DNA of 64,000 nucleotides from Mucilaginibacter galii (GCF_014635825.1 NZ_BMDO01000001.1:310001-374000), one strand, 5' to 3'; numbered from the stretch's first letter, positions 43,831-53,739 are shown. Notes: generated by a model from the letters alone, not told the origin. Program-made: numbers and translations.

Positions 43831-44286
43831 CTAAACGTTATTGCCATGGAGTTCTTGCCTGAGTGAAAACAATGCATCGCTCGTTAACCTGAGTTGCTGG
43901 TTTATGATGTTTTGCTGTTCGGCAGTTAGTGCGTGTTCTTTTAAAACAGTTTCGTAGGCAGCTACGGCAGTTTCATCTCCCCTGATACATTCTTTTAGGG
44001 CAGCATCGTCATCATCGGCCACCAGCGAGCTTTTAATTTCTACCCAAACGCGGTGCAACGCCCCTAACGGGCCGGTCCCACTTTCGGGCTGGGTACCTGT
44101 TGCCAATACCAGTACAGTTAGTTGCGTTGCAAACTCCGCACGCTCGGTGGCTAAGCGCGAAAACATAGCCTTAAGCATAGGCCGGGCAACAATATCGGCC
44201 GCCTGCGCATAGCCTTCTTTACCATCGTTGGCAATGATAATTAAATGATTTAACCCTTCGGCGGCACTTTTAAGCGTAGTATCCAT
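43831..44286 (-). CDS. PA2169-type four-helix-bundle protein (DUF2383)
   Basis: A 151-residue all-helical ferritin-like protein. The N-terminus (LKSAAEGLNHLIIIANDGKEGYAQAADIV) is the DUF2383 signature, and the rest fits the four-helix bundle. Some relatives are stress or spore-coat proteins; the function here is unknown. ATG 44286 is chosen because the family begins MDTTLK-like; the longer frame is not conserved-looking. Coupled to tspO. Confidence 0.78.
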   Translation of the reverse strand: MDTTLKSAAEGLNHLIIIANDGKEGYAQAADIVARPMLKAMFSRLATERAEFATQLTVLVLATGTQPESGTGPLGALHRVWVEIKSSLVADDDDAALKECIRGDETAVAAYETVLKEHALTAEQQNIINQQLRLTSDALFSLRQELHGNNV

Positions 44287-44374
44287 AATGATGTTGTTTT
44301 GATATACATACAAACAAGCGGCCAAGTGGTTCTTGGGGATGCAGCTTTTTTGGTTTGGCGCCACGTAACTCAAC

Positions 44375-44409
44375 AAAAAAAGCGGACGCTTTTGAGGCAA
44401 TCCGCTTTT
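44375..44409. terminator. Terminator downstream of GH43
   Basis: A 9-bp stem AAAAGCGGA / TCCGCTTTT with a 14-base loop and A/T runs on both sides. It lies 20 bases past the GH43 stop. Confidence 0.8.
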
Positions 44410-44428
44410 AGAAACTATAGTATTAACT

Positions 44429-45550
44429 TTATTTTACAAATTCATCAATGGTTTCAATAGAACCATCGGGACGGTACTTTAACTCGGTAACCTTAACATT
44501 ACGCAGGTGCGTTTTGCCCGAAAGTTCGGTATCATGATAGAACAGGTACCACTTGCCTTTAATTTCTACAATGGAGTGATGGGTAGTCCAGCCCTGAACT
44601 GGTTTCAGGATAACACCTTTATAGGTAAACGGTCCGTAAGGACTGGTTCCGGTAGCATAGCATAACAAATGGGTATCGCCGGTGGAATAGGTAAAGTAGT
44701 ACTTATTGTTGTACTTATACATCCATGAGCCTTCAAAAAAGCGGCGATCGTGGTCTTTACCTAAAAGCGGTTTGCCGTTTTCATCGAGGATAACCACGTC
44801 TTTAGCCGTTTCGGCAAAGCCCAGCATGTTGGGGCTCAGTTTAGCTACCTTAGCGGTTAATGCCGGTGCATCATCTTTTTGAAGATCGGTTTTAGAACCG
44901 TTAGGTCCCGAATATTTACCGGTAGCCCAGCGCTGTAACTGACCACCCCAAATACCACCAAAGTACATGTAATAGCTGCCATCGGTATCTTTAAATACGC
45001 ACGGATCTATACTGAAGCTGCCCTCAATAGGTTTAGGCTCGGCCTTGAACGGACCAACCGGCGATTTGCTGGTGGCTACGCCAATGCGGAAAATATCGCT
45101 TTTATCTTTAACCGGGAAATACAGGTAATAAGTTCCTTTTTCGTAAGCGGCATCGGGAGCCCAAAGTTGGCGGCCCGCCCACGGAATATCCTTAATATTC
45201 AGCGCCTCGCCGTTATCCAGTACCGGTGCTCCTACGCTATCCATAGAAAGCACATGAAAATCTTTCATGTTAAAGTGATCGCCGTTATCATTTTCGGGGG
45301 TACCGGTATCAATATCGTGCGATGGATAAACATAAACTTTACCATTAAACACATGTGCAGATGGATCGGCGGTGTAAATGGTGGTTACCAGTGGTTTTGA
45401 TATAAATTTAGCCTTCGGAAGCGTATCTTTCTTTGCTTCGGCACTGTCTTTATTGGCAGCAGTAGTATTACCTGCACCACCCTGGCAAGCAGCAGAAAGC
45501 AAACTTACGCTGAGCAAAGCAACCGCAGGCAGTTGAGTGAATTTTAGCAT
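44429..45550 (-). CDS. Glycoside hydrolase family 43 lipoprotein
   Basis: A 373-residue lipoprotein (signal MLKFTQLPAVALLSVSLLSAAC) with a five-bladed propeller of GH43, acting on arabinose- or xylose-containing polysaccharide. Three acidic active-site segments: Asp in YTADPSAHVF, Asp in SIDPCVFKDTDG and Glu in FFEGSWMYK. No SusC/SusD pair or other glycan genes are close, so it is not part of an obvious polysaccharide utilisation locus. ATG 45550 is used because it starts the signal peptide. Confidence 0.88.
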   Translation of the reverse strand: MLKFTQLPAVALLSVSLLSAACQGGAGNTTAANKDSAEAKKDTLPKAKFISKPLVTTIYTADPSAHVFNGKVYVYPSHDIDTGTPENDNGDHFNMKDFHVLSMDSVGAPVLDNGEALNIKDIPWAGRQLWAPDAAYEKGTYYLYFPVKDKSDIFRIGVATSKSPVGPFKAEPKPIEGSFSIDPCVFKDTDGSYYMYFGGIWGGQLQRWATGKYSGPNGSKTDLQKDDAPALTAKVAKLSPNMLGFAETAKDVVILDENGKPLLGKDHDRRFFEGSWMYKYNNKYYFTYSTGDTHLLCYATGTSPYGPFTYKGVILKPVQGWTTHHSIVEIKGKWYLFYHDTELSGKTHLRNVKVTELKYRPDGSIETIDEFVK

Positions 45551-45644
45551 ATAATATTGTTTTTTATGGTTTTGCAATCGGTTGCATAAAGAAACAAATT
45601 ATTTTTGATTTGCTGTAATTTTGCCCACTCATTTAAATAATTTT

Positions 45645-47870
45645 TTATCTGAAGGAAGTATTGACCCGAGCAGAGACATTGAGCAAGGCTTCGTAAAGCT
45701 TATCTATCTCTATTGGTTTGCGCAAAAAGCCGGTAAAAAAGCCAATATATTCAGCATGGTTTTCGGCCGTAACATCGGCAGTTAGCGCAAATATAGGCGT
45801 GCTTACGTTAAGGTTTTGATTTTTACGGATATGCATGGTGGCATCAAACCCGTTCATCTCGGGCATGTGAATATCCATCAATATAAAATCGAACTGCTGC
45901 TGCTTGGCTTTCTCAATGGCATCTAACCCGTTAACGGCATGCTCGGCCGATACGCCCCATTTCGAGAGCAGCTTACGGGCCACCATGGCGTTGATCATAT
46001 TATCATCGGCCAGAAGCACAATTTTGTTTCTTAACTGATCAAGATCCTGCACCACTGCTTTTTTAACAGGAGTAGCTTTTTTAAATTTTATGTCGAAATA
46101 AAACTCGGAGCCCTGCCCTATGATGCTTTTAAAATGTATCTGGCTTTGATGCAGTTCTACCAGTTTCTTCACAATAGCAAGTCCCAGGCCCGACCCTCCC
46201 TGTTTGCGCGTAGTAATGGCCTTGGGCTGCGAAAAGCTATCGAACATTTCGTCAAAAAAGTCTTCGGGTATCCCCACGCCGGTATCGGTAATGGTAAAGC
46301 GCAGGGTATCATGATCGCCAATACTGTTGATCAACTTTAGGCCCACGGTTACTTTGCCCCTATCCGTAAACTTTATAGCGTTGCTGATGAGGTTATTCAG
46401 AATTTGCGATAGCTTGGTTTCGTCAACTTCGTAATCGCCGGGTATATTTTCGTCAATCTTGATCTCTGCAAGTAAACCTTTGGCCTTAGCCATATTATTA
46501 TAAGTTTCGCTTATACTTTTAAAGAGTGCTAACAGGTTACAGTTACGGCACTCCAACTGTACCCTACCAGTGTCCAGCTTGGTAAAATCCAATATATCGT
46601 TAATGATCATTAACAGGTTATTGGAGGCAAACTTTAGCGAATCGAGTAGTTGCTTTTCTTCGGGATCCACTCGCTCGTTCAACAGGGATGTAATGGTTAT
46701 CACAGCATTAAGCGGCGTACGTATCTCATGGCTCATGGTAGACAAAAAGTTTTGCTTTACCCGGGCCGTATGCTCTGCCCTGGCCTGGTTTTCCATGATG
46801 TGTATACGTTCTTTTTCTAACTGGGCCGCCTTTTCAAGCGTTTCCATTTTGGTGATCAGTTCATAGTTCTCAATTATTTTGAGGGTTTGGGTGTTGATCA
46901 CCGTTTCCTTTTCGTTTAAGTAATGCTCAAGATATTCTAAAGATTTAAGGGTATTATTTTCGGCTTTGTAAACGCGGTAAAGCTGATAGTTAGATTTAAA
47001 CTTAATGTAGATGATATTGTGGCTGGTACTAAATTGCAGTGCCTTTTCGAGCACATGCTTGGCCTTATTTAACTGGTTGGTTTTTACATATAACGAACCC
47101 AGCTTACAATAAACCATACCCAGGCCCAGTCGTTCGCCCATCTCTTTATGAATTTCCATAGCACGCTGAAAATCCTGCTCGGCTTCGGCCCAGCGCTCTA
47201 ATGCCACATGCACCTTGCCACGCCCGTAAAGCGAAAACGCCAACCCCCTAACATCGCCACTCTTGGTTTTTATGGCCACCGACTTTTGAATCATATCCCA
47301 GGCCTTTGGTATCTTACCTTTTTTGAGACAAATACCCGAAAGGGGATTGTAAGCATTAGCAACAAGGTCTTGATCCTTTACCTTTTTAGCGGCATCAATA
47401 GAGGCTTCGTAAGATCGTACCGCATTTTTGCGGTCGCCAAAGTACTCGTATATGGTGCCTAAAGATTTATGCGTGCGTGCCTGGTTGTGGTAATCGTCAA
47501 ACTTACGGTATATGGCCAGGCTATCTATCAAATTAATAAGCCCTAAATGGTAGTTATCGGTCTTATAATAAACACTGGCAATATTATATTGGGCATCGGC
47601 AATGCCTCGTTCGTCGTTAAGTTTTTGAAAATAACGTATGGCTTCTTTAGCTGTGTTAACAGAAAGTTTATACTCTCCTAAGATCATGTAAAACAGCGAT
47701 AATTGATTAAGGCTCTTACCAATAAGCGATAGATCACCTGCTTTTTTACTGATAGCGAGGGCCTGCTTAGCTAAAACAACACTCTCTTTAGGATTATGAA
47801 CACGGCTTGTATAGGCGCTGCTTAACAGTGACACAACGTCAGCATTATGCACGGTAACCTTTTTGTTCAT
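45645..47870 (-). CDS. Hybrid sensor histidine kinase with TPR sensor, no membrane helix
   Basis: A 741-residue hybrid kinase. Residues 1-330 are tetratricopeptide repeats, then a coiled coil (330-370), the HisKA domain with H381 in FLSTMSHEIRTPLNA, an ATPase domain (DTGVGIPEDFF, GSGLGLAIVKK) and a C-terminal receiver with D666 in LMDIHMPEMNG. Unlike most TPR-hybrid kinases of this group, it has no signal peptide or membrane helix, so it should sense a cytoplasmic partner. No response regulator is adjacent. Confidence 0.92.
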   Translation of the reverse strand: MNKKVTVHNADVVSLLSSAYTSRVHNPKESVVLAKQALAISKKAGDLSLIGKSLNQLSLFYMILGEYKLSVNTAKEAIRYFQKLNDERGIADAQYNIASVYYKTDNYHLGLINLIDSLAIYRKFDDYHNQARTHKSLGTIYEYFGDRKNAVRSYEASIDAAKKVKDQDLVANAYNPLSGICLKKGKIPKAWDMIQKSVAIKTKSGDVRGLAFSLYGRGKVHVALERWAEAEQDFQRAMEIHKEMGERLGLGMVYCKLGSLYVKTNQLNKAKHVLEKALQFSTSHNIIYIKFKSNYQLYRVYKAENNTLKSLEYLEHYLNEKETVINTQTLKIIENYELITKMETLEKAAQLEKERIHIMENQARAEHTARVKQNFLSTMSHEIRTPLNAVITITSLLNERVDPEEKQLLDSLKFASNNLLMIINDILDFTKLDTGRVQLECRNCNLLALFKSISETYNNMAKAKGLLAEIKIDENIPGDYEVDETKLSQILNNLISNAIKFTDRGKVTVGLKLINSIGDHDTLRFTITDTGVGIPEDFFDEMFDSFSQPKAITTRKQGGSGLGLAIVKKLVELHQSQIHFKSIIGQGSEFYFDIKFKKATPVKKAVVQDLDQLRNKIVLLADDNMINAMVARKLLSKWGVSAEHAVNGLDAIEKAKQQQFDFILMDIHMPEMNGFDATMHIRKNQNLNVSTPIFALTADVTAENHAEYIGFFTGFLRKPIEIDKLYEALLNVSARVNTSFR

Positions 47871-48053
47871 GTTAAATTAATCGATTTAAATTTTTATACG
47901 GAGATGGTATAAATTTTGGTTTATGTAAAGTAAACAATATTATATATTTTAAAGCAATTAATTTATTATAATACTATCCTCATGATAAAATAAATTATGT
48001 AAATCACCGTCTTCAAACCTTCTAACGCCTTAAAAGCGTACTTTTACAGCCTG

Positions 48054-48749
48054 ATGCTATCTGTTTTATACCAGGATAACGACCTGATTGCTATTAATAA
48101 ACCCCACGGACTACTGGTTCACCGTTCATCCATTGCGGCAGATGCCGAAGAGTTTGCATTGCAACTCCTAAGAGATCAAATAAACCAACAAGTGTTTCCG
48201 GCTCACCGTATAGACCGTAAAACGGGTGGCGTATTGTTGTTTGCCCTCAATAAAACTACCGAGATAGCCATGCAGCAGCAGTTTGCTGCCAACCAGGTAC
48301 ACAAAACATACTTAGCCATATTGCGCGGCCACACGCCCGAAAGCGGGGAAATTGATTATGCGTTACGTAAAGAAAATGGCACATTACAGAATGCTTTTAC
48401 CGCCTACAAAACATTGGCCCGTGCCGAATTACCTGTTGCTTTAGGTAAACACCCGACCTCGCGCTATTCGCTGGTGGAGGCCAAACCTACCACCGGGCGC
48501 ATGCACCAGTTACGTAAGCATTTTGCCCATATTTTTCATCCCATTATAGGCGACCGCACCCACGGTTGTAATAAGCAAAACAAGCTATTTACCGAAACCT
48601 GGGACTTGAACACCATGTTACTGCACGCGCGAACGCTCACTTTTAATCATCCGTTGAGCAACGAAGAAGTAACTATAGCAGCCCCGTTGCAACCTGAATT
48701 TTTAAGAATGATGGAACTTATGGGTTGGACGGATATAAATTTTCTATAA
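48054..48749 (+). CDS. tRNA pseudouridine(65) synthase-like (TruC type)
   Basis: A 231-residue RluA-fold pseudouridine synthase without S4 domain. Catalytic D54 is in AHRIDRKTGGVLLF; the C-terminal RKHFAHIFHPIIGDRTHG is close to E. coli TruC as I remember it, which modifies U65 in tRNA. The second such enzyme in the window (the first is at 17.1 kb). Isolated gene, ATG start. Confidence 0.85.
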   Translation: MLSVLYQDNDLIAINKPHGLLVHRSSIAADAEEFALQLLRDQINQQVFPAHRIDRKTGGVLLFALNKTTEIAMQQQFAANQVHKTYLAILRGHTPESGEIDYALRKENGTLQNAFTAYKTLARAELPVALGKHPTSRYSLVEAKPTTGRMHQLRKHFAHIFHPIIGDRTHGCNKQNKLFTETWDLNTMLLHARTLTFNHPLSNEEVTIAAPLQPEFLRMMELMGWTDINFL

Positions 48750-48769
48750 TTAACTCAATTGCTAAGCAC

Positions 48770-49429
48770 TTACCAAACGCCTACCCAATTTTCTAATTTC
48801 CTTTTCGGAGTATCTACCGCAAGCCATGTAGAAATATCTTCTGCACTTCGCTTACCGTAAGCCATAAGGTAATGTATGTGAAAGTGTTCTCCTTTATTTA
48901 GATGCGGAACTTTGGTGTAAAGCCCTGTACGCTTCAATATCGTAAACGATTTATGAAAATCCAGTTGATCTTTTAACCGCTCCGGCATTCCATCGCTATT
49001 CATACCCCTATTTCTCATGGCTTCTCCATCTTCGGTGCCTATATTCAATGACCACTCATCGTCGTAAGCCTCAATAGCGTCTAATGCTTCGCCGCAGGCC
49101 GCACCGTAGTTTATCTTTCTTTGGGTAGATATTTTACAATAAAGTTCTACAGGATCGACAACATCCGTCAATTTTTCTATACGCCATAACCAACCATGAG
49201 ATGCAGTGTTATGCTCTTTGTAATCATCTCCCGCAGGCAATTTAAAATTAATCGACTCTACCTTGTAGTTGGGCATTATGGTTAACGTACAATAGCCGTT
49301 TGGTTGATTGTAAGGACCCAACACTTCCACTACTGCCGAATCGGCTTTAAATCCACAACTTACCGTACCCAACGGTGTAGGAAACCGATGAAGAATAATA
49401 GTATTAAGTTGCTTCTTATACATACTCAT
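48770..49429 (-). CDS. Soluble protein, unknown
   Basis: A 219-residue protein without signal peptide or helix spans. It has an early beta-rich part and a histidine-rich stretch near the end (KGEHFHIHYLMAYG). I do not recognise the family. It starts 18 bases after the Nudix stop, so co-transcription is likely. Confidence 0.55.
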   Translation of the reverse strand: MSMYKKQLNTIILHRFPTPLGTVSCGFKADSAVVEVLGPYNQPNGYCTLTIMPNYKVESINFKLPAGDDYKEHNTASHGWLWRIEKLTDVVDPVELYCKISTQRKINYGAACGEALDAIEAYDDEWSLNIGTEDGEAMRNRGMNSDGMPERLKDQLDFHKSFTILKRTGLYTKVPHLNKGEHFHIHYLMAYGKRSAEDISTWLAVDTPKRKLENWVGVW

Positions 49430-49447
49430 TACAGTAATATTAAAAGT

Positions 49448-50020
49448 TTAAATCTTAAAAATATCGGGATACCTAAGTGCTGCTTTCAGGATGAAGTTCA
49501 TAGAATCGGTTACCCATATTTTACCATCTTTTACGTATTGCAATACCTCGGGGGCCGGCATGGTGAGTACCTCAATATCTTCAGTTTCGTCAAGCTTTTG
49601 TATGGAGTTAAATTCGGCATCGAACAAAATGTAGCCGTAAGTAATTTGCCTTGTTTTGGTTGGGTTATTGGCAATTTGACCTAAAGATTCCAGTTGATCG
49701 GCATTGGCCTTTACACCTATCTCCTCTTCCAGTTCATTTAAGGCCGACTGGATGAGCGATTTTCCATTTTGACGCATACCACCGGGAAGTTCAAGCAGTA
49801 TCTCGCCCAAACCATGTTTGTATTGCCTTACCAGTATCACTTCATGAGCCGGGGTTAAGGCCAGTACCTGAACCACATCACCCAAAGGGGAAAAGTAATA
49901 ATCGTCGATAATTTTTCCGTTGGCCAGTTGCACCGTATGCTGCAATATAGGAAACCACGGACTCGGTGATACATCCTGCTCTTTCAGCACTTTCCACTTT
50001 TGAATTTCATGCGTGTTCAT
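49448..50020 (-). CDS. Nudix hydrolase with a divergent Nudix box
   Basis: A 190-residue protein resembling ADP-ribose pyrophosphatases. The Nudix box lies at 81-103: G81-x5-K87-x7-N95-E96-L-E-E99-E100-I-G102. The first Glu and the Arg of the consensus are replaced by Lys and Asn, while the metal-binding Glu cluster is kept. It may therefore still be active or have changed substrate. Cytoplasmic. Confidence 0.85.
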   Translation of the reverse strand: MNTHEIQKWKVLKEQDVSPSPWFPILQHTVQLANGKIIDDYYFSPLGDVVQVLALTPAHEVILVRQYKHGLGEILLELPGGMRQNGKSLIQSALNELEEEIGVKANADQLESLGQIANNPTKTRQITYGYILFDAEFNSIQKLDETEDIEVLTMPAPEVLQYVKDGKIWVTDSMNFILKAALRYPDIFKI

Positions 50021-50397
50021 GCCGCTAAAATAACAAAAAGCCCCTCCTATATCCTCCCCGGGAGGGAGGACTTTTTGAAATGTCTAAAATCTTGTCGGAA
50101 GTCTTGCTATCCTACGAGGCGGTGACTTGTGGTTTGAACAGGATCTCTCACTTTCGTTCGAGATTACAGAATTTACGTTAAAGGCCAGCCTCTCTTATTT
50201 TGAACAGTAGTAGCGTTACTTCGCAAAGTTTTGTTAAGATAGCATGCTTTACAATTCCCTCCCTCGGGAGGGCAGGGAGGGGTCTAATGAAGCGTTTATT
50301 AAACATCATAGCGTTCAGACCCTCCCTGCCACCGCGCAATCCGGCCGCACCCCTCCCCCAAGGAGGGAATTTTTGAATAACCTTTCCAAGAGGCTAC
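50021..50397. other. Intergenic repeat region
   Basis: 377 bases without a gene. It has a GC-rich CCTCCCCGGGAGGGAGG palindrome at 50048-50075 and a long pair of arms from 50254 to 50374. Between them (about 50100-50250) lies a stretch I cannot assign. Confidence 0.6.
50254..50374. repeat. Long inverted CCCTCCC-type repeat
   Basis: Arms AATTCCCTCCCTCGGGAGG and GGAGGGAATT, with inner arms AGGGAGGGGTCT / AGACCCTCCCT, form an imperfect hairpin near the DUF1501 stop at 50398. The left inner loop also pairs as AAGCGTTTA with AGCGTT. Confidence 0.6.
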
Positions 50398-51669
50398 TTA
50401 CGCCCTCATCACCCCTATCTTCTCCCCCTTCCAGTCGGGGAATAGTACGCGGTTATTGGTTACTTTAAGCTGGCGGTCGGCTACCTCGCTAAATACACTT
50501 CTAAAATCGGTGGTTACGGCAAGGTCGCGGCCATCTTCAAGGTTTTCGTTGGCTAAGGGTTGCATTTTGCCGTGTACAAGTCCGCCGTTTACATTATTGC
50601 CCAAAATAAAGTTGCACGAGGCACGGCCATGATCGGTACCGCCGGTGCCATTTTGATGAACGGTACGGCCAAATTCGGTCATGGTCATTACGGTTACATC
50701 GTCCTGGTAAGCACTGAGGTCATTCCAAAAGGCCATCATGCTGCTGCTCAAATCACCTACGTTGCGGGCAAATATGCCATTGTCTGTTCCTTGCGAGTAA
50801 TGGGTATCCCAACCGTTAGATTCGGTAAAGGCTACTTCCATACCCACTTCCATCTTAATTAACTGGGCTATTTGTTTTAAGGAGTTACCCAAGGCCGAAG
50901 TTGGATAAACCACGTTGTTGGCAGGTTTATAATTTTTAACATCGGCCTTTTGCAGCATTTTTACGGCATCAAAGCTTTCCTTGCCTGTATCGTGCAATAA
51001 GCCGGTCGATGTTTTATCGTAAAGGTCTTCAAAGCTTTTGGCGGCCATGTTGGCGGCACCCGGGTTACCACGCATTTGGATGGCAAAATCTTGCAGGTTG
51101 CTGATAGATACCGTAGGATTATCTCCATAGAATGAACGCGGCATGGCCGACGTTAAGCTTACGGCCGTGAACGGCGTAATGGCATCGTGCCCAAGTAAAC
51201 CCACGGCGCGGTTTAACCAGCCGCTGGCCGTACCCTTATTAAACGGTGTGCCCGACTCCATGTAATCTTGCGCGTCGAAATGAGAACGGGTGTTATTGGG
51301 CGAACCGATGCCATGCACGATACCCAAACGCTTTTCGCGGAACATGGGTTCAAAAGCCTGCATGGAGGGATGTAAACCGTAGTGACCATCCAAATCTATC
51401 AACGATGCGCCGGTACCGGTTTTAGCGGCAGACATAAACAGGTTAGGTCGGGCGGCTTTCAGATATTCATCGGTAAAAGGTGTAACGGCCATCAGTCCGT
51501 CCATGGCGCCGCGCTGAAATATACATACCAGCACCTTGCGTTTACCGTAGGGGTTAATGAGTTGTTCGCCGGCTACAGCTTCGGCCAAAAAACCTGGGAT
51601 GCCGCCCATAAGGCCCACGCCCATCAGGGCCAAACCGCCCGATCTTAAAAATCCTCTTCTCGATACCAT
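50398..51669 (-). CDS. DUF1501 protein (Tat-exported)
   Basis: A 423-residue protein with a twin-arginine signal: MVSRRGFLRSGGLALMGVG. The alkaline-phosphatase-like DUF1501 fold is suggested by CIFQRGAMDGL near the start, ESNGWDTHYSQG and TEFGRTVHQNGTGGTDHGR near the end. It pairs with the DUF1800 gene just upstream, as is usual; the two are thought to act together in the envelope, role unknown. ATG 51669 starts the signal; the longer frame lacks one. Confidence 0.92.
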   Translation of the reverse strand: MVSRRGFLRSGGLALMGVGLMGGIPGFLAEAVAGEQLINPYGKRKVLVCIFQRGAMDGLMAVTPFTDEYLKAARPNLFMSAAKTGTGASLIDLDGHYGLHPSMQAFEPMFREKRLGIVHGIGSPNNTRSHFDAQDYMESGTPFNKGTASGWLNRAVGLLGHDAITPFTAVSLTSAMPRSFYGDNPTVSISNLQDFAIQMRGNPGAANMAAKSFEDLYDKTSTGLLHDTGKESFDAVKMLQKADVKNYKPANNVVYPTSALGNSLKQIAQLIKMEVGMEVAFTESNGWDTHYSQGTDNGIFARNVGDLSSSMMAFWNDLSAYQDDVTVMTMTEFGRTVHQNGTGGTDHGRASCNFILGNNVNGGLVHGKMQPLANENLEDGRDLAVTTDFRSVFSEVADRQLKVTNNRVLFPDWKGEKIGVMRA

Positions 51670-51735
51670 GATTAAAATTTTAATCTTGTAATATTTAAAC
51701 ATCAACCTCACCCACTGGCAAGTATAGCACAGGCT

Positions 51736-53739
51736 TTACCGCCTTTGAAACTCGGGCGAACCTATAATAACGCCAACCACCTGCGATAGCATATTTTTAT
51801 TTACCCCCTTGGCCTGCATAGCCATGTAGGTATTATTTTTTAAAGCTTTATCGCGTAGCGTATCAGTCACTGTTCCCTTCATCATTACATTGTTAGATGC
51901 AGTAGAAGGATTGGCTGCCGGTTTGTTTTGCGCGCTTGCCGCTGCTACCTTATCCATCAGTTGCGGGTCGTTAAGCATGGGCGTTAAGCGCTTAATGGTT
52001 TCGCTTAAATTACGCTCGGGCATAATGAGTTTGCTATAAGTTGTTAAAGCTGCCTGTGCACTTTCGGGCTCGTGATTTTGATTGAGCGCCATAAGATTGA
52101 CATTTACGCCCGGTATACGGCCGGATGCCAATGCCAGGCCAAAGTTCATGCGGTTAAGCAACGACCCGGTATTTATCCAATACTGTCCCTTATCGGGAAA
52201 GCCAGTTGGGGCCTGGTAGTAATATTTTTTTTCGCCCATGCGATTGATCCAGGTATATAACTGGTATGGTTGCTGAATATCGGCATGAAGCGTACGCACG
52301 GCACCGATGGCCAGTTCAAAGGGCGACTTGGTTTTTTCGCGAACCGATGTTTTGCTCCAGAATTCGGGTGCCGATACCATAGTGATCAACACTTCTTTAA
52401 TATCGCCATCTTTCTCATTAAAGGTTTTCACCATTTTGTTCAATAACGATTGCGGCGGGTTATCGCTCACAAAGCGTACGGCCAGTTTACGGGTAATAAA
52501 TTTAGCAGTAGACTGGTGGTGAGCCAGCATATTCAGCAGATCTACCCCTTCCTGATAGCCGCCATCGGGACCAAATTGCTTGCCTAACACCGTTTTTTGG
52601 CCACGATCGTGGCGGTTGGCGGTAAACAGAAACTCGCCGTCGTGCACGTAGCCTTGTTCTTTTAACCTGTCTGCGCTAAAGCGTTCCTGCAGTTTGCGCA
52701 TGTAGCCATAGCCTTCATCGCCCATGGGGTAAATGGTCCAACCAGTTAATACACGTGCAGCTTGGGTTACGTCATTTTGAGTGTAGCCGCCATCAACCCC
52801 CAGGGTGTGCAGTTCCATTACCTCGCGGGCATAGTTTTCGTTTAAACCGGCGCCGTTCTTTTTAGGCTGTGGCTTGGGTGCGACCATAGCCATGGTATTG
52901 CCCATCATCATTGAGGAACCTTCCATTGCCATGCCCATACCAGGTTGAGCATCGGCCTTCGGTTTAGCTTGTGTATTGTTAGGTTTGGCTGGGGCGGCAT
53001 TATCGCCCGAGCTTGACGAATTATCTAAATAAATGAGCATGGCCGGAGATTTGGCCGTTGCCAGCAACAGGTTACCAAATTTGCCAAATACATTAGGCCG
53101 TATTACATCGCGCTCGTAAGTAGGTATAAACACCGCACACTGGTTTTTGGTAATAGATACGTTGAAGTGGTTAAACCAAAAGTCGGTCATGACCTCTTGC
53201 AACTGGTTTTGGGTGTAAGCCGCACGCAGTACTTTTTGGTTAATAAACTGCCGATACAATTCCTGCTCGGCCACCATGCCGTGCTGCTGCATATAATTAT
53301 TGATCAGATCCCTATATTCTTTCCTGTCGCTCCTGATAGAATCTTTATTAACCACGCTATCGCGGATCATCATGCGGGTTACCTGGAAAGGGCGCGGGTA
53401 TTTGGTGATGATTTGCTCGGTACTGAGTTTAACCGCATCAAAATCTTTGAGTAATTGTTTGAGTGAATCATCGGGTTGCCGTGCTTCCAGTTGTTGAGCA
53501 AACCATTTTTCGAGACCGGTTTTCACTACCTCGTCAACCTGGCCCGGAGTGGCACCATAAGTAAAGCGGCTCAACAGGTGGGCCGCGGCCTCACGCTCGG
53601 TTAAACCTTTTGATTTATAAGGAAATTTAGGAACGTCTTTGTAACCCAGCTGACCTGTATAAAAAGCCGAAAATCCAAAAAGTATAAACAAAACAGCAAT
53701 GGCACAATAGAACCTGCTTAACCCGGTTTTCATAAGCAT
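51736..53739 (-). CDS. DUF1800 protein
   Basis: A 667-residue exported protein with an N-terminal hydrophobic helix and DUF1800 features: LLSRFTYGATPGQVDEV, TDFWFNHFNVSITKNQ, NENYAREVMELHTLGVDGGYTQ and HDRGQKTVLG. A Pro/Lys/Met-rich insert at about residues 250-290 is unusual. It lies upstream of the DUF1501 partner with a 66-base gap. The pair is common in environmental Bacteroidota; biochemical role not known. Confidence 0.92.
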   Translation of the reverse strand: MLMKTGLSRFYCAIAVLFILFGFSAFYTGQLGYKDVPKFPYKSKGLTEREAAAHLLSRFTYGATPGQVDEVVKTGLEKWFAQQLEARQPDDSLKQLLKDFDAVKLSTEQIITKYPRPFQVTRMMIRDSVVNKDSIRSDRKEYRDLINNYMQQHGMVAEQELYRQFINQKVLRAAYTQNQLQEVMTDFWFNHFNVSITKNQCAVFIPTYERDVIRPNVFGKFGNLLLATAKSPAMLIYLDNSSSSGDNAAPAKPNNTQAKPKADAQPGMGMAMEGSSMMMGNTMAMVAPKPQPKKNGAGLNENYAREVMELHTLGVDGGYTQNDVTQAARVLTGWTIYPMGDEGYGYMRKLQERFSADRLKEQGYVHDGEFLFTANRHDRGQKTVLGKQFGPDGGYQEGVDLLNMLAHHQSTAKFITRKLAVRFVSDNPPQSLLNKMVKTFNEKDGDIKEVLITMVSAPEFWSKTSVREKTKSPFELAIGAVRTLHADIQQPYQLYTWINRMGEKKYYYQAPTGFPDKGQYWINTGSLLNRMNFGLALASGRIPGVNVNLMALNQNHEPESAQAALTTYSKLIMPERNLSETIKRLTPMLNDPQLMDKVAAASAQNKPAANPSTASNNVMMKGTVTDTLRDKALKNNTYMAMQAKGVNKNMLSQVVGVIIGSPEFQRR

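Noticed and set aside
45611..45635. Plus-strand promoter TAATTTTG downstream of the kinase gene
   Set aside because: It matches the -7 box, but would transcribe antisense into the kinase 3' end; no -33 box is properly spaced and no gene follows.
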